NCBI RefSeq assembly: GCF_900101095.1
Contig: NZ_FNFM01000005.1
Span: 1 to 64,000, forward strand
Length of the DNA: 64,000 nt
Direction of reading: 5' to 3'
Origin: Actinopolyspora mzabensis
GTDB taxonomy: Bacteria; Actinomycetota; Actinomycetes; Mycobacteriales; Pseudonocardiaceae
The notes beneath the pieces were generated by a model that had not been told where the DNA came from, searched no databases, and saw nothing but the letters and a program-made list of their open reading frames with translations. Shown piece by piece: positions 37,922-47,634 of this stretch (its first letter is position 1; each line of letters begins with the position of its first letter). Both the position numbers and the translations under genes were made by a program.

Positions 37922-40900
37922 ATGACAACAACGAGTGAGGGCTTGGAGACCGGTGCGCTGGTCTCGGTCCGTGGGCAGAAGTGGGTCGTCAGCGAGGTCG
38001 ACCAGGGCGAGACCAGCACCCTGGTGGGGCTGCAGAGCGTGGAGGACGGCCGCTACGGCGAGATGCTGGAGGTGCTCTGGGAACTCGAACCGGGCAGGCA
38101 GGTGCTGCCCGCCGGTTCGCTGCCGGAGCTGCCCGAACAGGACTTCGACCCGCCGGAACGCCTGGCCGCGTTCCTGGACGCGGTGCGCTGGTCGGCGGTG
38201 ACCTCGGCCGACGTGAAGACGCTGCAGGCGCCGTTCCGCTCGGGCGTGGCGATCGAGGACTACCAGCTCGAACCGGTCGCCCGCGCCATGGACTCCCCGC
38301 GCGTGAACCTGCTGCTGGCCGACGACGTGGGCCTGGGCAAGACCGTCGAGGCCGGGCTGGTGGCCCAGGAGCTGCTGCTGCGCCAGCGCGGCAAGCGCAT
38401 CATGATCGTCTGCCCGGCCGGGCTGACCGCCAAGTGGCGCGACGAGATGGCGGAGAAGTTCGGCCTGGACTTCACGATCATCGACTCCGAGTGCTGCGCG
38501 CGGGTGCGCCGCGAGTACGGCAGCGCGGCCAACCCGTTCAACATCTTCCCCAAGGCCATCGTCAGCCTGCCCTGGCTGCGTGGCGCCAAGGCGCAGCGGC
38601 TGCTCAACGAGGTGCTGCCCGCCGGAGGCCCGACCTACCCGCGCACCTTCGACCTGCTCATCCTGGACGAGGCCCACCACGCGGCCCCGGCCGCGCCGAA
38701 GCAGGTCTACGCCGTGGACTCGCAGCAGACCAAGCTGATCCGCACGCTCGCCCCGCACTTCACGCACCGGCTGTTCCTCTCGGCCACCCCGCACAACGGC
38801 TACCAGGCGTCGTTCACCGCGCTGCTGGAGATCCTCGACGACCAGCGGTTCGCCCGTGGTGTGGAGCCGGATCGGGCGGCGGTGGACGAGACCGTGGTGC
38901 GGCGGCTCAAGACCGAGATCACCGACGCCGACGGCAATCCGCGCTTCGCCCGCCGCCACGCGATGGCGATCCCGGTGGAGTACCCGGACAGCGAGCGCGA
39001 GATCCACGGCCTGCTGACCCGGTTCGCCGCCGCTCGCCGCGACAAGCTCGCCTCCCGCCGGGGCCGCAAGGCCACCGACCTGGTGACGCTGCTGCTGAAG
39101 AAGCGGCTGTTCTCCAGCCCCGCCGCGTTCGAGCACACCGTGGGGGTGTATCTGGACACGCTGCGCTCGCGGTCCGGCTCGGCTCAGCTCGACGACGACG
39201 TTCCGGAGTGGATGGACGAGTTCTTCGACGAGCTCGCCACCTACGACGACGAGCACATGGCCGACGCCGAGGACGACGCGCTGGACCGCACCCGCCCGAT
39301 GCAGCCGGACCCGGCCGAGGACGAGATCGGGCTGCTGGAGCGGATGCGGGAGTGGGCGTGCTCGCACGAGGCCCAGCCCGACGCCAAGGCCCGCGAACTG
39401 ATCAAGCACCTCCAGCAGGTGTGCAAACCGGACCGGGACTGGACCGACGAGCGAATCGTGGTGTTCACCGAGTACCGCGACACCCAGCAGTGGCTGGCCA
39501 ACCTGCTGCGCCAGGAGGGCCTCGGCGGTGACAAGCTGGCCGAGCTGCACGGCGGCATGAGTACCGAGGAGCGCGAGCGGCTGCGGCTGGCCTTCCAGAA
39601 GCACCCGAGCGAGCACCCGCTGCGCATCCTGCTCGCCACCGACGCGGCCAGCGAGGGCATCGACCTGCAGAAGCACTGCCACCGGCTGGTCAACTACGAC
39701 ATCCCGTTCAACCCGAACAAGCTGGAACAGCGCATCGGCCGCATCGACCGCTACGGCCAGACTCAGGTCCCCGAGGTCCGGCACTTCGTCGGCACAGGCT
39801 GGGACGGCGCCGTGGACTCCTACGAGGCCGATCTGGAGTTCCTCGCCCGGGTGGCCGATAAGGTCGCCCGCATGGCCGAGGACCTGGGTTCGGTCAACGC
39901 GGTGCTCTCGGACAAGGTGCAGCGCCGGATGCTCGGCCAGACCGTCCGCGACGACGAGGTGGACAGCGCGGGCAGCACGAAGGACCGGCTCGTGGTGGAG
40001 TCGAACGTGCGCGAGCAGGTCCGCAAGCTGCGGCAGAACCTCGACCGCACGGTCAGCGAACTGGGAACCACCCCGCGGCGCGTCAAACGCGTGGTCGACA
40101 CCGCGCTGGAACTGGCCGGGCAGCAGCCGCTGCGCGAGCACGTCGACGACCGCCAGGCTCCCGTACCCGGCACGCTGTACGACGTGCCCGCGCTGACCGG
40201 CTCCTGGACCCGCGCCACCGAGGGACTGACCGAGAAACCGGTCGAGACCGATCACTCGAACCGTGCCGAGCAGCCACGCCAGCTGCCGGTGACCTTCGAC
40301 CCGGCCGTGGCCGAGGGCCGTGATGACGTGGTGCTGGCCCACCTCAACCACCCGCTGGTGTCGATGTCGACCGGCCTACTGCGCTCGGCGGTGTCCAACG
40401 AGAACTCGGAGCTGCACCGGGTGACCGCGGTGGTCAGCGACGACCCCGAACTGGAGGACGTGCTCGTCGGCGCGTACTCACGGTTCGTGCTGGTCGGCGC
40501 CGACGGGGTGCGGCTACACGAGGAGGTCATCCACGCGGGCGGCTGGGCCCCGGCCAACGGGCGGTTTCGCAGGCTGGAGAACCTCGGCACGCTCGGCGGC
40601 ATCCTGGACCGCGCGCTGACCGACGGCACCCCCGCGCCCCCGCCGGTGTGGAACCGGATCGTGGGCCGCTGGCCGAAGGTCCGGGACGGTCTGCTCTCGG
40701 CCATCGACTGGCGCACCAACACCCGGCGGGACTCGCTGCGGCGCACGCTGGCCCAGCGCGAGGAGGCCGAGCGGGAGCGCATCAACACCGTCATCGACCA
40801 GTTCGCGAGCACGCTGCGCGCCAAGCTGGCCGAGGACGAGGACCAGGCGGAGGAGGCGCTCTTCAGCCGCGCCGACGTCAGCCGCAGCCGGGAGGAGCGC

Positions 40901-41068
40901 GCCCAGTACCGCCGCGACCGGCAGAAGTGGCAGCAGCGGCTGGACCAGCTCGCCACCGAGCGGGACCGCGAGCTCGGCGTGATCGCCGAGCGCTACCGCG
41001 AGCAGGAGCCGCACCGTTTCCCCGTAGCCGTGATCGTTGTCGTGCCGAAGCGAGAGGCGACCCGATGA
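37922..41068 (+). CDS. drmD: DISARM SNF2-type helicase DrmD
   Basis: DrmD is the class 1-specific helicase of the DISARM anti-phage system. The 1048-residue SF2 protein has Walker A DDVGLGKTVEAGL (about residue 132), DEAH in LDEAHHAAP (about 248), FLSATPHNGY (motif III, about 285), ATDAASEGIDLQ (about 573) and QRIGRIDRYGQ (motif VI, about 602), then a long charged C-terminal region with a coiled-coil-like stretch near the end. Placement directly before the adenine methylase (ATGA overlap) matches class 1 DISARM gene order. ATG 37922 has GGGGGAAAG upstream. Confidence 0.88.
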   Translation: MTTTSEGLETGALVSVRGQKWVVSEVDQGETSTLVGLQSVEDGRYGEMLEVLWELEPGRQVLPAGSLPELPEQDFDPPERLAAFLDAVRWSAVTSADVKTLQAPFRSGVAIEDYQLEPVARAMDSPRVNLLLADDVGLGKTVEAGLVAQELLLRQRGKRIMIVCPAGLTAKWRDEMAEKFGLDFTIIDSECCARVRREYGSAANPFNIFPKAIVSLPWLRGAKAQRLLNEVLPAGGPTYPRTFDLLILDEAHHAAPAAPKQVYAVDSQQTKLIRTLAPHFTHRLFLSATPHNGYQASFTALLEILDDQRFARGVEPDRAAVDETVVRRLKTEITDADGNPRFARRHAMAIPVEYPDSEREIHGLLTRFAAARRDKLASRRGRKATDLVTLLLKKRLFSSPAAFEHTVGVYLDTLRSRSGSAQLDDDVPEWMDEFFDELATYDDEHMADAEDDALDRTRPMQPDPAEDEIGLLERMREWACSHEAQPDAKARELIKHLQQVCKPDRDWTDERIVVFTEYRDTQQWLANLLRQEGLGGDKLAELHGGMSTEERERLRLAFQKHPSEHPLRILLATDAASEGIDLQKHCHRLVNYDIPFNPNKLEQRIGRIDRYGQTQVPEVRHFVGTGWDGAVDSYEADLEFLARVADKVARMAEDLGSVNAVLSDKVQRRMLGQTVRDDEVDSAGSTKDRLVVESNVREQVRKLRQNLDRTVSELGTTPRRVKRVVDTALELAGQQPLREHVDDRQAPVPGTLYDVPALTGSWTRATEGLTEKPVETDHSNRAEQPRQLPVTFDPAVAEGRDDVVLAHLNHPLVSMSTGLLRSAVSNENSELHRVTAVVSDDPELEDVLVGAYSRFVLVGADGVRLHEEVIHAGGWAPANGRFRRLENLGTLGGILDRALTDGTPAPPPVWNRIVGRWPKVRDGLLSAIDWRTNTRRDSLRRTLAQREEAERERINTVIDQFASTLRAKLAEDEDQAEEALFSRADVSRSREERAQYRRDRQKWQQRLDQLATERDRELGVIAERYREQEPHRFPVAVIVVVPKREATR

Positions 41069-44000
41069 GCCCGAAACCGTTCCACCGCAAGGCACCGGAC
41101 GCCGCCGAGCAGCACCGCGAGTGGCTGGATCTGGTCGAGGTCAGCGGCCCGTTCCTCTCGCTGCCGGTGCTCAAGCGGCACTGGCCGAGCGGGCCGGACG
41201 CGCTGGACAAGCCCACCAGGCAGCGGCTGCGCCGCGCGCATTCGGCCTGGCAGGCCGACGTCTCCGCCGGGCAGCGGGACTGGATCGACTACGTGCTCGG
41301 CGAACTGCTCGGCTGGGGCGAGCGGCTGCGCCGCGAGGGTCTGGAGGGGCTCTCGCTCGACGTGGCCGAGCACGACACCCGGCTGGCGCCCTCCTTCGCG
41401 CTGGTCGAACCCGAGGAGCACGTCGAGCAGGACGGGCGGGGCGAGCCGGGCGAGCGGTCCGAATCAGACGAGCAGCTCCAGTCAGCAGAGCAGGTCAAGC
41501 CGGACGCGGTGCGGCTGCTCGGCATGGTCTGCGAGCCGGGCCAGCAGCCCACCGCCCGCCTCGCCGGTTCCAACTGGGCCGCCACGCCCGCCGACCGGCT
41601 GGCCCAGCTGTGCCGCCACCACGGCGTCGAGCTCGGCCTGGTCACCGACGGCCGCTGGTGGGCGCTGGTGCGCGCCCCGCGCACCGGGGTGACCACCACG
41701 GCCGTGTTCGACGCGGTGCCGTGGCCGGAGGCCGCCGAGCGCGACGTGGTGCGCGCCTTCGTCTCGCTGCTGGGGCGCAAGCGGTTCTTCGCCGTGCCGG
41801 AGGGCGAGCGGCTGCCCGAACTGCTCAAGGCCAGCGAGGACTCGCAGGAGGAAATCACCGAGGCCCTGGGCGTGCAGGTGCGCGAGGCGGTGGAGCTGCT
41901 GGTGGCCGCGTTCGGCCGCGCCAGCACCGAGCAGCGCCGCCGTGGCGAGTCCGAACTGGACTCGGTGGCCGCGCACGAGGTCTACCGCGGCGCGGTGTCG
42001 GTGATGATGCGCGTGGTGTTCCTGCTGTTCGCCGAGGAGCGCAGGCTGCTGCCCTCGGACAACGAGCTGTATGCCACCACCTACTCGGCGGGGCGGCTCT
42101 ACGACGAGCTGGAGCGGCGCGAGCTGGAGTCCAGCGAGGAGGACCTGCAGCAGACCTACACCGGCTGGTACCGGCTGCTGGCGCTGTTCGAGGCGGTCTA
42201 CCGGGGCGTGACCCATCCCAGGCTGACGATGCACCCGCACGACGGTTCGCTGTTCGACCCGGACGCGTTCCCGTGGCTGCCGTTGAACATCGACGACCGC
42301 ACCGTGCTGCACATGCTGCGCTCGGTGCAGCACGTCTGGGTGGGCAGCGGCAAGTCGCGCGAGCGGCGCACCCTGTCGTTCCGCTCGCTGGACGTGGAGC
42401 AGATCGGCTACGTCTACGAGGGCCTGCTCTCCTACGACGGGTTCCGCGCCGAGGACACCACCGTGGGACTGGTCGGCAAGCAGGGCAGGGAGGCCGAGGT
42501 GCCGCTGCGGCGGCTGGAGGAGCTCGCCACCGACAGCGCCGAGGCCACCGAGCTGGCCGAGACGCTGGCGGCCGAGTTCAAGGATTCCGGCATCGGCACG
42601 GCCAAGCAGCTGGCCAAGCGGCTCGCCCCGCCGGACGCGGTGGAGCGGGAGGAGCGGCGCAAGAAGCTGCTCGGCGTCACCAGGGGCGATGCCGCGCTGA
42701 CCGAGCGGCTGCTGCCGTTCCGGGGCGTGATCCGCGACGACCTGCGCGAGCTGCCCGTGGTGGTGCTGGGCGGGGAGCTGTTCGTCACCGAGTCGCCGCT
42801 GCGCGCCAACACCGGCACGCACTACACGCCGCGGTTCCTGGCCGAGGACGTGGTGCGCCACGCGCTGGAGCCGCTGGTCTACGAGCCGGGGCCGCTCAGC
42901 ACGGCCGAGCAGCGCGAGTGGCGGCTCAAGCCCAGCGAGCAGATTCTGAAGCTTCGGGTGGCCGACATCGCGATGGGCTCGGCCGCGTTCCTGGTGGCGG
43001 CGGCGCGGTATCTGGGCGGCAGGCTGCTGGAAGCCTGGATCGCCGAGGACGACGAGCGGGTGCGCGAGTACCAGCCGCAGGAGCACGCCGGGGACAGCGA
43101 GGAGGACCCGGCGGTGGTGGAGGCGCGCAGGCAGGTGATCGAGCACTGCCTGTACGGCGCGGACATCAACCCGATGGCGGTGGAGATGGCCAAGCTCTCG
43201 CTGTGGCTGGTTTCCATGGACTCCCAGCGGCCGTTCACCTTCCTGGATGACAGGCTTGTGGCGGGGGACTCGCTGTTGGGGATCACCTCGCTGGAGCAGC
43301 TGGAGTACATGCACCTGGACGCCAGGAAGGGGCGGGCGATCCACGAGCGGTCCCCTGTGGACTTCACCGCCGATGTTCGTTCGCTGGTGTCCGAGGTGGC
43401 CGAGCAGCGCCGCGAGCTGCGCGAGATCGACGGCACCACGCTGGAAGGTTTGAACCGCAAGCGCGCGCTGCTGGCCGAGGCCAACCTCAAGGGCAGGCGG
43501 GCCGAGCTGGCCGCGGATCTCACCGTCGGCGCCGCTCTCGCACATGCGGGGCGCGGCGAGAGGGGATTGCGCGACGGCTCCATCGCCGCCGCCGACCACG
43601 CGCGGCGGATGCACACCGACGAGGCCCGCGCCCGCCAACAGGCCCGCGAGTGGCTGGACACCGACCTGCCCGCGGGCAACTTCGGCCGCGATACATTGCA
43701 CTGGCCGCTCGTCTTCCCCGAGGTCTTCGAGGACGGCGGTTTCGACGCCGTGGTCGGCAATCCGCCGTTCTTGGGTGGAGGAAAAATTAGCTCAACGATG
43801 GGGTTCTCTTACAGAGATTATCTTGGGGAAGTAGTTGCGGGTGGCCGGAAGGCGAAACGGCCTGATCTGATTTCGTTCTTTTTGTTGTGTGCTGATGGGG
43901 TTTGTTCAACAAGTGGAAAAATAGGTTTCATTGCTACGAATACCATCTGGCAAGGCCATACTCGTGAAATTGGTCTGGATTACCTGGTAGCTAACGGGTG

Positions 44001-45231
44001 GATCATTTTTCGGGGCGTAAAAAGCAAGGAATGGCCAAGCAAGAGTGCGAATCTGGACTATTCGGCTATCTGGTTGACTGGGTCGCAGCAACCAAGCTAC
44101 TCCAACTGCATACTAGATGATGCTGGTGTTCAGGGGATAAATACTTCCCTGGATCAAATATCCCGTTCTGGTGGGACCCCGGAAAGATTGTTCTTCAACC
44201 GAAAATTGGCTTATCAAGGATCTGTTATGCACGGGATTGGTTTCGTGGTACCTCACGAGGAAGCATCGGGTATGGTAGAAGCTGATTCGAAGAATGCCGA
44301 TGTTGTTCTCCCCTTTCTTGCAGGGGAAGACGTAGCAAACAATCCCGATTTCCGCTCCTCTCGGAGCGCTATTTTCTTCCGAAAAATGGAAGAAAAAGAA
44401 GTTCAAAAATATAGTGAACCTTTTGGCTGGGTTAAGGATCGTGTTTACCCTGAAAGGAAAAAACTAAAAAGTTCTGCATATCGCAGAATACGTGATAAAT
44501 GGTGGCAGTACTGGGCGCCCCGCGAAGAGCTTTACGAGAAAATAAGCGGATTCGCTTACGTAGTAGTGCTAGTACGGGTTGGTAAGATTGTAACTCCCGT
44601 GTTTGTTGAAGCGAATCAAGTATTCGGTGAAACACTCGTCGTTTTTGCTGTAGAAAACAAAGGATTTCTTTCTGTGTTGGCAAGTTCGTTCCACTATTAC
44701 TGGACAGCGAGTCGTTCTTCAACTCTGGGGCTGACAATTCGCTACACAGTTACCGATGCTTTTGAAACCTTCCCGCTGCCGGAACTCACCCAGGAACTCC
44801 GGGACCTTGGCGACGAGTTGGATCGCTACCGCAGAGACGTGATGCTCGCGCGGGATTCGGGGCTGACCAAGACCTACAACCTGGTGTTCGATCCGGAGTG
44901 CACCGATTCGGATATTGAGGAGCTGCGGCGGATTCACCGCGAGATCGACGAGGCCACGGTGCGCGCCTACGGTTGGCAGGACCGCATCGACGCGGTCGGC
45001 GGCCTGGACCACGGTTTCCATCCGGTCGGCCGCGAGACCCGCTACACCATCGGCCTCGCGGCCCAGCGCGAGATTCTGGATAGCCTGCTCGAACTCAACC
45101 ACGAGCGCTACCAACAGGAAGTCGCCCAGGGCCTCCACGACAAGAAGAAAGGCAGCAACAAGCAGGCGACCACCAAGAAGAACACCTCGCGCGACTCCGG
45201 CCAGCAGAACGGCACCGAGGCCCTGTTCTGA
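41065..45231 (+). CDS. drmMI: DISARM adenine methylase DrmMI
   Basis: A 1388-residue N6-adenine methyltransferase, expected to mark host DNA as self. The N-terminal roughly 600 residues are a helical scaffold. SAM motif I reads VADIAMGSAAFLVAA (about residue 632), and the catalytic motif NPPF lies at residues 899-902. Directly after it, about residues 905-1233 are encoded by AT-rich DNA and should hold the target-recognition domain; the C-terminal 150 residues return to normal GC. The reading frame is open throughout, so the mosaic gene is probably functional. It overlaps drmD by four bases; the next DISARM gene, drmA, is 8.7 kb away. Confidence 0.85.
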   Translation: MSPKPFHRKAPDAAEQHREWLDLVEVSGPFLSLPVLKRHWPSGPDALDKPTRQRLRRAHSAWQADVSAGQRDWIDYVLGELLGWGERLRREGLEGLSLDVAEHDTRLAPSFALVEPEEHVEQDGRGEPGERSESDEQLQSAEQVKPDAVRLLGMVCEPGQQPTARLAGSNWAATPADRLAQLCRHHGVELGLVTDGRWWALVRAPRTGVTTTAVFDAVPWPEAAERDVVRAFVSLLGRKRFFAVPEGERLPELLKASEDSQEEITEALGVQVREAVELLVAAFGRASTEQRRRGESELDSVAAHEVYRGAVSVMMRVVFLLFAEERRLLPSDNELYATTYSAGRLYDELERRELESSEEDLQQTYTGWYRLLALFEAVYRGVTHPRLTMHPHDGSLFDPDAFPWLPLNIDDRTVLHMLRSVQHVWVGSGKSRERRTLSFRSLDVEQIGYVYEGLLSYDGFRAEDTTVGLVGKQGREAEVPLRRLEELATDSAEATELAETLAAEFKDSGIGTAKQLAKRLAPPDAVEREERRKKLLGVTRGDAALTERLLPFRGVIRDDLRELPVVVLGGELFVTESPLRANTGTHYTPRFLAEDVVRHALEPLVYEPGPLSTAEQREWRLKPSEQILKLRVADIAMGSAAFLVAAARYLGGRLLEAWIAEDDERVREYQPQEHAGDSEEDPAVVEARRQVIEHCLYGADINPMAVEMAKLSLWLVSMDSQRPFTFLDDRLVAGDSLLGITSLEQLEYMHLDARKGRAIHERSPVDFTADVRSLVSEVAEQRRELREIDGTTLEGLNRKRALLAEANLKGRRAELAADLTVGAALAHAGRGERGLRDGSIAAADHARRMHTDEARARQQAREWLDTDLPAGNFGRDTLHWPLVFPEVFEDGGFDAVVGNPPFLGGGKISSTMGFSYRDYLGEVVAGGRKAKRPDLISFFLLCADGVCSTSGKIGFIATNTIWQGHTREIGLDYLVANGWIIFRGVKSKEWPSKSANLDYSAIWLTGSQQPSYSNCILDDAGVQGINTSLDQISRSGGTPERLFFNRKLAYQGSVMHGIGFVVPHEEASGMVEADSKNADVVLPFLAGEDVANNPDFRSSRSAIFFRKMEEKEVQKYSEPFGWVKDRVYPERKKLKSSAYRRIRDKWWQYWAPREELYEKISGFAYVVVLVRVGKIVTPVFVEANQVFGETLVVFAVENKGFLSVLASSFHYYWTASRSSTLGLTIRYTVTDAFETFPLPELTQELRDLGDELDRYRRDVMLARDSGLTKTYNLVFDPECTDSDIEELRRIHREIDEATVRAYGWQDRIDAVGGLDHGFHPVGRETRYTIGLAAQREILDSLLELNHERYQQEVAQGLHDKKKGSNKQATTKKNTSRDSGQQNGTEALF
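43777..44765 (+). other. AT-rich foreign segment inside drmMI
   Basis: Composition drops abruptly after the NPPF codons and recovers at the codons for FETFPLPELTQ. Hand counts give G+C of 24/60 at 43861-43920 and 26/60 at 44341-44400, against roughly two thirds or more in the flanks. Codons rare in the neighbouring genes (AAA, ATA, AGA, TTT) are common inside. The frame is preserved at both borders. Confidence 0.85.
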
Positions 45232-45261
45232 TCGGCTGTCCGGCTGACCGGCAACGAAGCT

Positions 45262-45287
45262 GCGATCAACCTGGTGGCCAGGATCGC
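45262..45287. terminator. Hairpin after drmMI
   Basis: GCGAT and CCTGG pair with ATCGC and CCAGG around short inner loops, 31 bp after the drmMI stop. It suggests that drmD-drmMI is now a separate transcript from drmABC. Confidence 0.5.
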
Positions 45288-45402
45288 TGCCACAGTCCGG
45301 TCCGCCGATTGCGGGCCAACGTGGGTGCTTGGTCGGCTAGGGTGATCGTGAGCGAGTGGGATCGTGCACGGTCAGCGTGCCTGTGATGCGAAGGGAGCCG
45401 TG

Positions 45403-45822
45403 ATGGCGGAGCAGAGTGCCGATGCGTCCGGTTTCGTGGGTGCTGGTGCGGCGTTGCAGTCGATCCGGGACGAGAACTCCTGGATCCAGCAGCAGATCTC
45501 GGGCGGCGGGCTGAGCATGGAACCCCAAGCCGCCGACAAGGCAGCCGAGGTGTACTTGCGCGAAGCCGGGAAAGTCGACGAACTTATCGACGCTGCTATT
45601 GGCCTTCAGCAGGTACCAGGTCTCGGGGCCTACACCTCTGGGCAGCAGTTGGCGGCCAAGTTCGGGAACAAGGCCCGTAACGGCTCGAACGGTGCAGCTG
45701 ATCTGCTTGAACAGTTTGCTGATGAGCTGCGGCGTAAGGCGGATCTGTTCAAGCAGGCGAAGAAGAACTATCAGGCTACCGATGAACAGGCTGCCGATGA
45801 TCTGCGGAGGGGTGCGCAGTGA
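45403..45822 (+). CDS. Uncharacterised protein paired with a DUF3558 lipoprotein
   Basis: I do not recognise a family with confidence. The 139-residue protein is mostly helical, without signal peptide or membrane segment; the last 50 residues (LLEQFADELRRKADLFKQAKKNYQ) could form a coiled coil, somewhat like small WXG/ESX-type proteins, but no WXG motif is visible. ATG 45403 follows GGGAG; upstream in-frame starts lack an SD. It overlaps the DUF3558 gene by four bases, so the two act together. The pair lies at the left end of the DISARM cargo. Confidence 0.6.
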   Translation: MAEQSADASGFVGAGAALQSIRDENSWIQQQISGGGLSMEPQAADKAAEVYLREAGKVDELIDAAIGLQQVPGLGAYTSGQQLAAKFGNKARNGSNGAADLLEQFADELRRKADLFKQAKKNYQATDEQAADDLRRGAQ

Positions 45823-46364
45823 AATTGTGGACACGCTCGTTGTTGACCGTTGTTGCTGGGGCGGCGTTGATTGCGGCTTCCGCATGTTCGCCGAGTGAAG
45901 GTACTGGTGACGGCTCGTCAGAGACGAGTGGGAACTCGTCTTCCAGTGAGGCATTAGCGAGTGTTAAACCGTGCGAAATGCTTTCCTCGGATACCCTAAG
46001 TTCATTCGGGCTGGAAGTGCCGGGAAAGACCAAAAGTGAACTACCATGGAAGCCGGGTTGCTACTACGAAGGTGATCCGTTCACTGTGAGGATGGAGAAA
46101 AACACCCGTCAAACGGTGGATTCATCCGCGCAGAAATCAGTTTGGGCTGAGTTTGAGCGTCTTGAGGTCAATGGTCGCTCCGGAGCCCGAGTGATCACCA
46201 AAGGAGCAACACAGACGCGGGCTTGCGGCGTTATGTTCGACGCGGGAGAAGGAATCGTCCAAGTCCGAGCCCGTGAGATCCGTTTGCCTGACGACGAGGA
46301 TGAGTGCGCTGAGGCTTTGAAGATCGCGAAGAAGATCGAGCCGAATGTTCCTGAGCCCGCGTGA
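45819..46364 (+). CDS. DUF3558-family lipoprotein
   Basis: A 181-residue predicted lipoprotein: basic N terminus, hydrophobic stretch and lipobox IAASAC (about residue 23), a Ser/Thr/Gly linker, then a globular domain with KPCEMLSSDTL near its start and a late pair of cysteines (RACGVMFD and DECAEALKIA). The layout fits the actinobacterial DUF3558 family of unknown function. GTG 45819 is coupled to the preceding gene and has GGAGGGG upstream. Base composition is lower in G+C than the DISARM genes. Confidence 0.75.
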   Translation: MKLWTRSLLTVVAGAALIAASACSPSEGTGDGSSETSGNSSSSEALASVKPCEMLSSDTLSSFGLEVPGKTKSELPWKPGCYYEGDPFTVRMEKNTRQTVDSSAQKSVWAEFERLEVNGRSGARVITKGATQTRACGVMFDAGEGIVQVRAREIRLPDDEDECAEALKIAKKIEPNVPEPA

Positions 46365-46428
46365 GCGGGCGTTGCGGCACTATGCACCGGCAGGCGCGCT
46401 TCGGTCTTGGCAGGAGTATGGGCGGGGT

Positions 46429-46455
46429 AGCGCCTCCGGTGTTGGCGGAGGCGCT
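46429..46455. terminator. Hairpin between DUF3558 and DUF397 genes
   Basis: AGCGCCTCCG pairs perfectly with CGGAGGCGCT around a seven-base loop, between two convergent genes. Confidence 0.75.
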
Positions 46456-46472
46456 GTGGCGCCGGGGCTGTC

Positions 46473-46664
46473 TCAGCTGAACCGGTCGCTCTTGACCGCG
46501 TGCAGGAACGTCTGCCACTGCGTGCTCGTGGTGGTGAAGTAGCCGAGCGAGCGGTCCTTGGTGTCGCGTACCGCCGCGCCGTCGCCGACCCGGCCGACCT
46601 CGACGCAGCTCGTACGTTGCTGGGATCGGCTCGACTTGCGCCAGCCTTGCGGGGGCATCGTCAT
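46473..46664 (-). CDS. DUF397 protein
   Basis: A 63-residue protein of the actinobacterial DUF397 family: WRKSSRSQ at the start, CVEVGRVGD, VRDTKDRSLG and the C-terminal W..FLHAVKSD. DUF397 proteins are almost always encoded next to a DUF5753-type XRE regulator, as here, with the start overlapping that gene's stop by four bases. Some such pairs behave like BldB/AbaA-style or toxin-antitoxin-like regulators; the role of this one is unknown. Confidence 0.88.
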   Translation of the reverse strand: MTMPPQGWRKSSRSQQRTSCVEVGRVGDGAAVRDTKDRSLGYFTTTSTQWQTFLHAVKSDRFS

Positions 46665-47509
46665 ACTTGCCCTTCCATCTCGTCTTTGATTTTGGCGATG
46701 AGCCCGATCGAGTCTTTTGGGGTCATCGCCAACTGTTGCAGGGTGGTCGCCGCCGTATCGTACGCGGCAACATCCCTACTCTTGTGCAAGAACGTGGTCG
46801 AGTGGAAGTTCTCGACGTGCACGATCGGTGCTGACCTGGGGAAGTGGAAGACGAGGAACGCACCGGCGTGAGCGGGATGCCATCGCGTGCTTCCCATCGG
46901 AATGACCCGCACTGTGACGTTCGGGCGCTCGCTCATCGTCATGATGTGTTGCAGCTGGTCGGCCATCGTCTGGTGGCCGCCGAGTGGTTCGCGCAGCGCG
47001 GCTTCCCAGATCAACGCGATGAACTCGGGAGCCTCGCGCTGCAACAGCACGTCCCGTCGTCCGACCCGCATGGTCACGCGGGTATCGAGATCGCTGGTGG
47101 TCTCGCCGAGGATGGCTCGTGCGTAGTTCGCTGTCTGAAGTAGCCCTGGAATCACGATGGTGGCGACATCCGTGATGCGCCGAGCGGTGCGCTCGAACTC
47201 GATCAACGTGGTGAGTTCACGGCGAGCGCCGGTGTGGCCGGTGTCCAGCCAGTTCGGCTGGTCGGCATCCCTTGCCATGTCGACCAGTTCCGCGTATCTC
47301 GCCCCCGTGATGCCGAGAGTGGCGAGGATCTGAGCGACATCCTCAGGATTCGGAGTACGCGCTCCGGTTTCGTAGCGCGAAATCGAAACGTAGCTCACGT
47401 TGAGTCGCTCGGCGAGTTCGCGTTGCTTCATGCCTGCGGAAACGCGGCATTGTCGTAGTTCCGCGCCGAGCACACGTGCTTTCGGAGGATGCTCGTTGTT
47501 ACCAGCCAT
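46661..47509 (-). CDS. XRE-family regulator with DUF5753 domain
   Basis: A 282-residue protein with an N-terminal XRE helix-turn-helix (LRQCRVSAGMKQRELAERLN, about residues 18-37, then YVSISRYETGARTP) and a DUF5753 ligand-binding-type C-terminal domain (ITDVATIVIPGLLQTANYARAIL, WHPAHAGAFLVFHFP). It is translationally coupled to the DUF397 gene. The intergenic region it shares with the divergent mini-operon holds three TTACCNG motifs that it may bind. No good SD precedes ATG 47509. Confidence 0.88.
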   Translation of the reverse strand: MAGNNEHPPKARVLGAELRQCRVSAGMKQRELAERLNVSYVSISRYETGARTPNPEDVAQILATLGITGARYAELVDMARDADQPNWLDTGHTGARRELTTLIEFERTARRITDVATIVIPGLLQTANYARAILGETTSDLDTRVTMRVGRRDVLLQREAPEFIALIWEAALREPLGGHQTMADQLQHIMTMSERPNVTVRVIPMGSTRWHPAHAGAFLVFHFPRSAPIVHVENFHSTTFLHKSRDVAAYDTAATTLQQLAMTPKDSIGLIAKIKDEMEGQV

Positions 47510-47531
47510 GAAATTAGCGTAGACATCGGTT

Positions 47532-47602
47532 GCTTACCGGACAAACACCCAATCGAAGGATTGTTGGATGCTTACCAGATAACCAATACTTGCCTGGTAA
47601 TC
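47532..47602. promoter_or_regulatory. Three TTACCNG-type motifs in a divergent promoter
   Basis: GCTTACCGGACAA (47532) and GCTTACCAGATAA (47570) are direct repeats, and TTGCCTGGTAATC (47590) is the same motif inverted. They lie between the XRE regulator and the rightward mini-operon, the expected place for an XRE operator. Confidence 0.5.
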
Positions 47603-47634
47603 AACAAGTCCTTGGGTATCTCGGAGGCAACGCC

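Noticed and set aside
37589-40351. Very long minus-strand open frame opposite drmD
   Set aside because: It is the reverse shadow of a strongly GC3-biased gene; its product is His/Arg/Gly-rich low complexity with no motif, while drmD on the plus strand has all helicase motifs.
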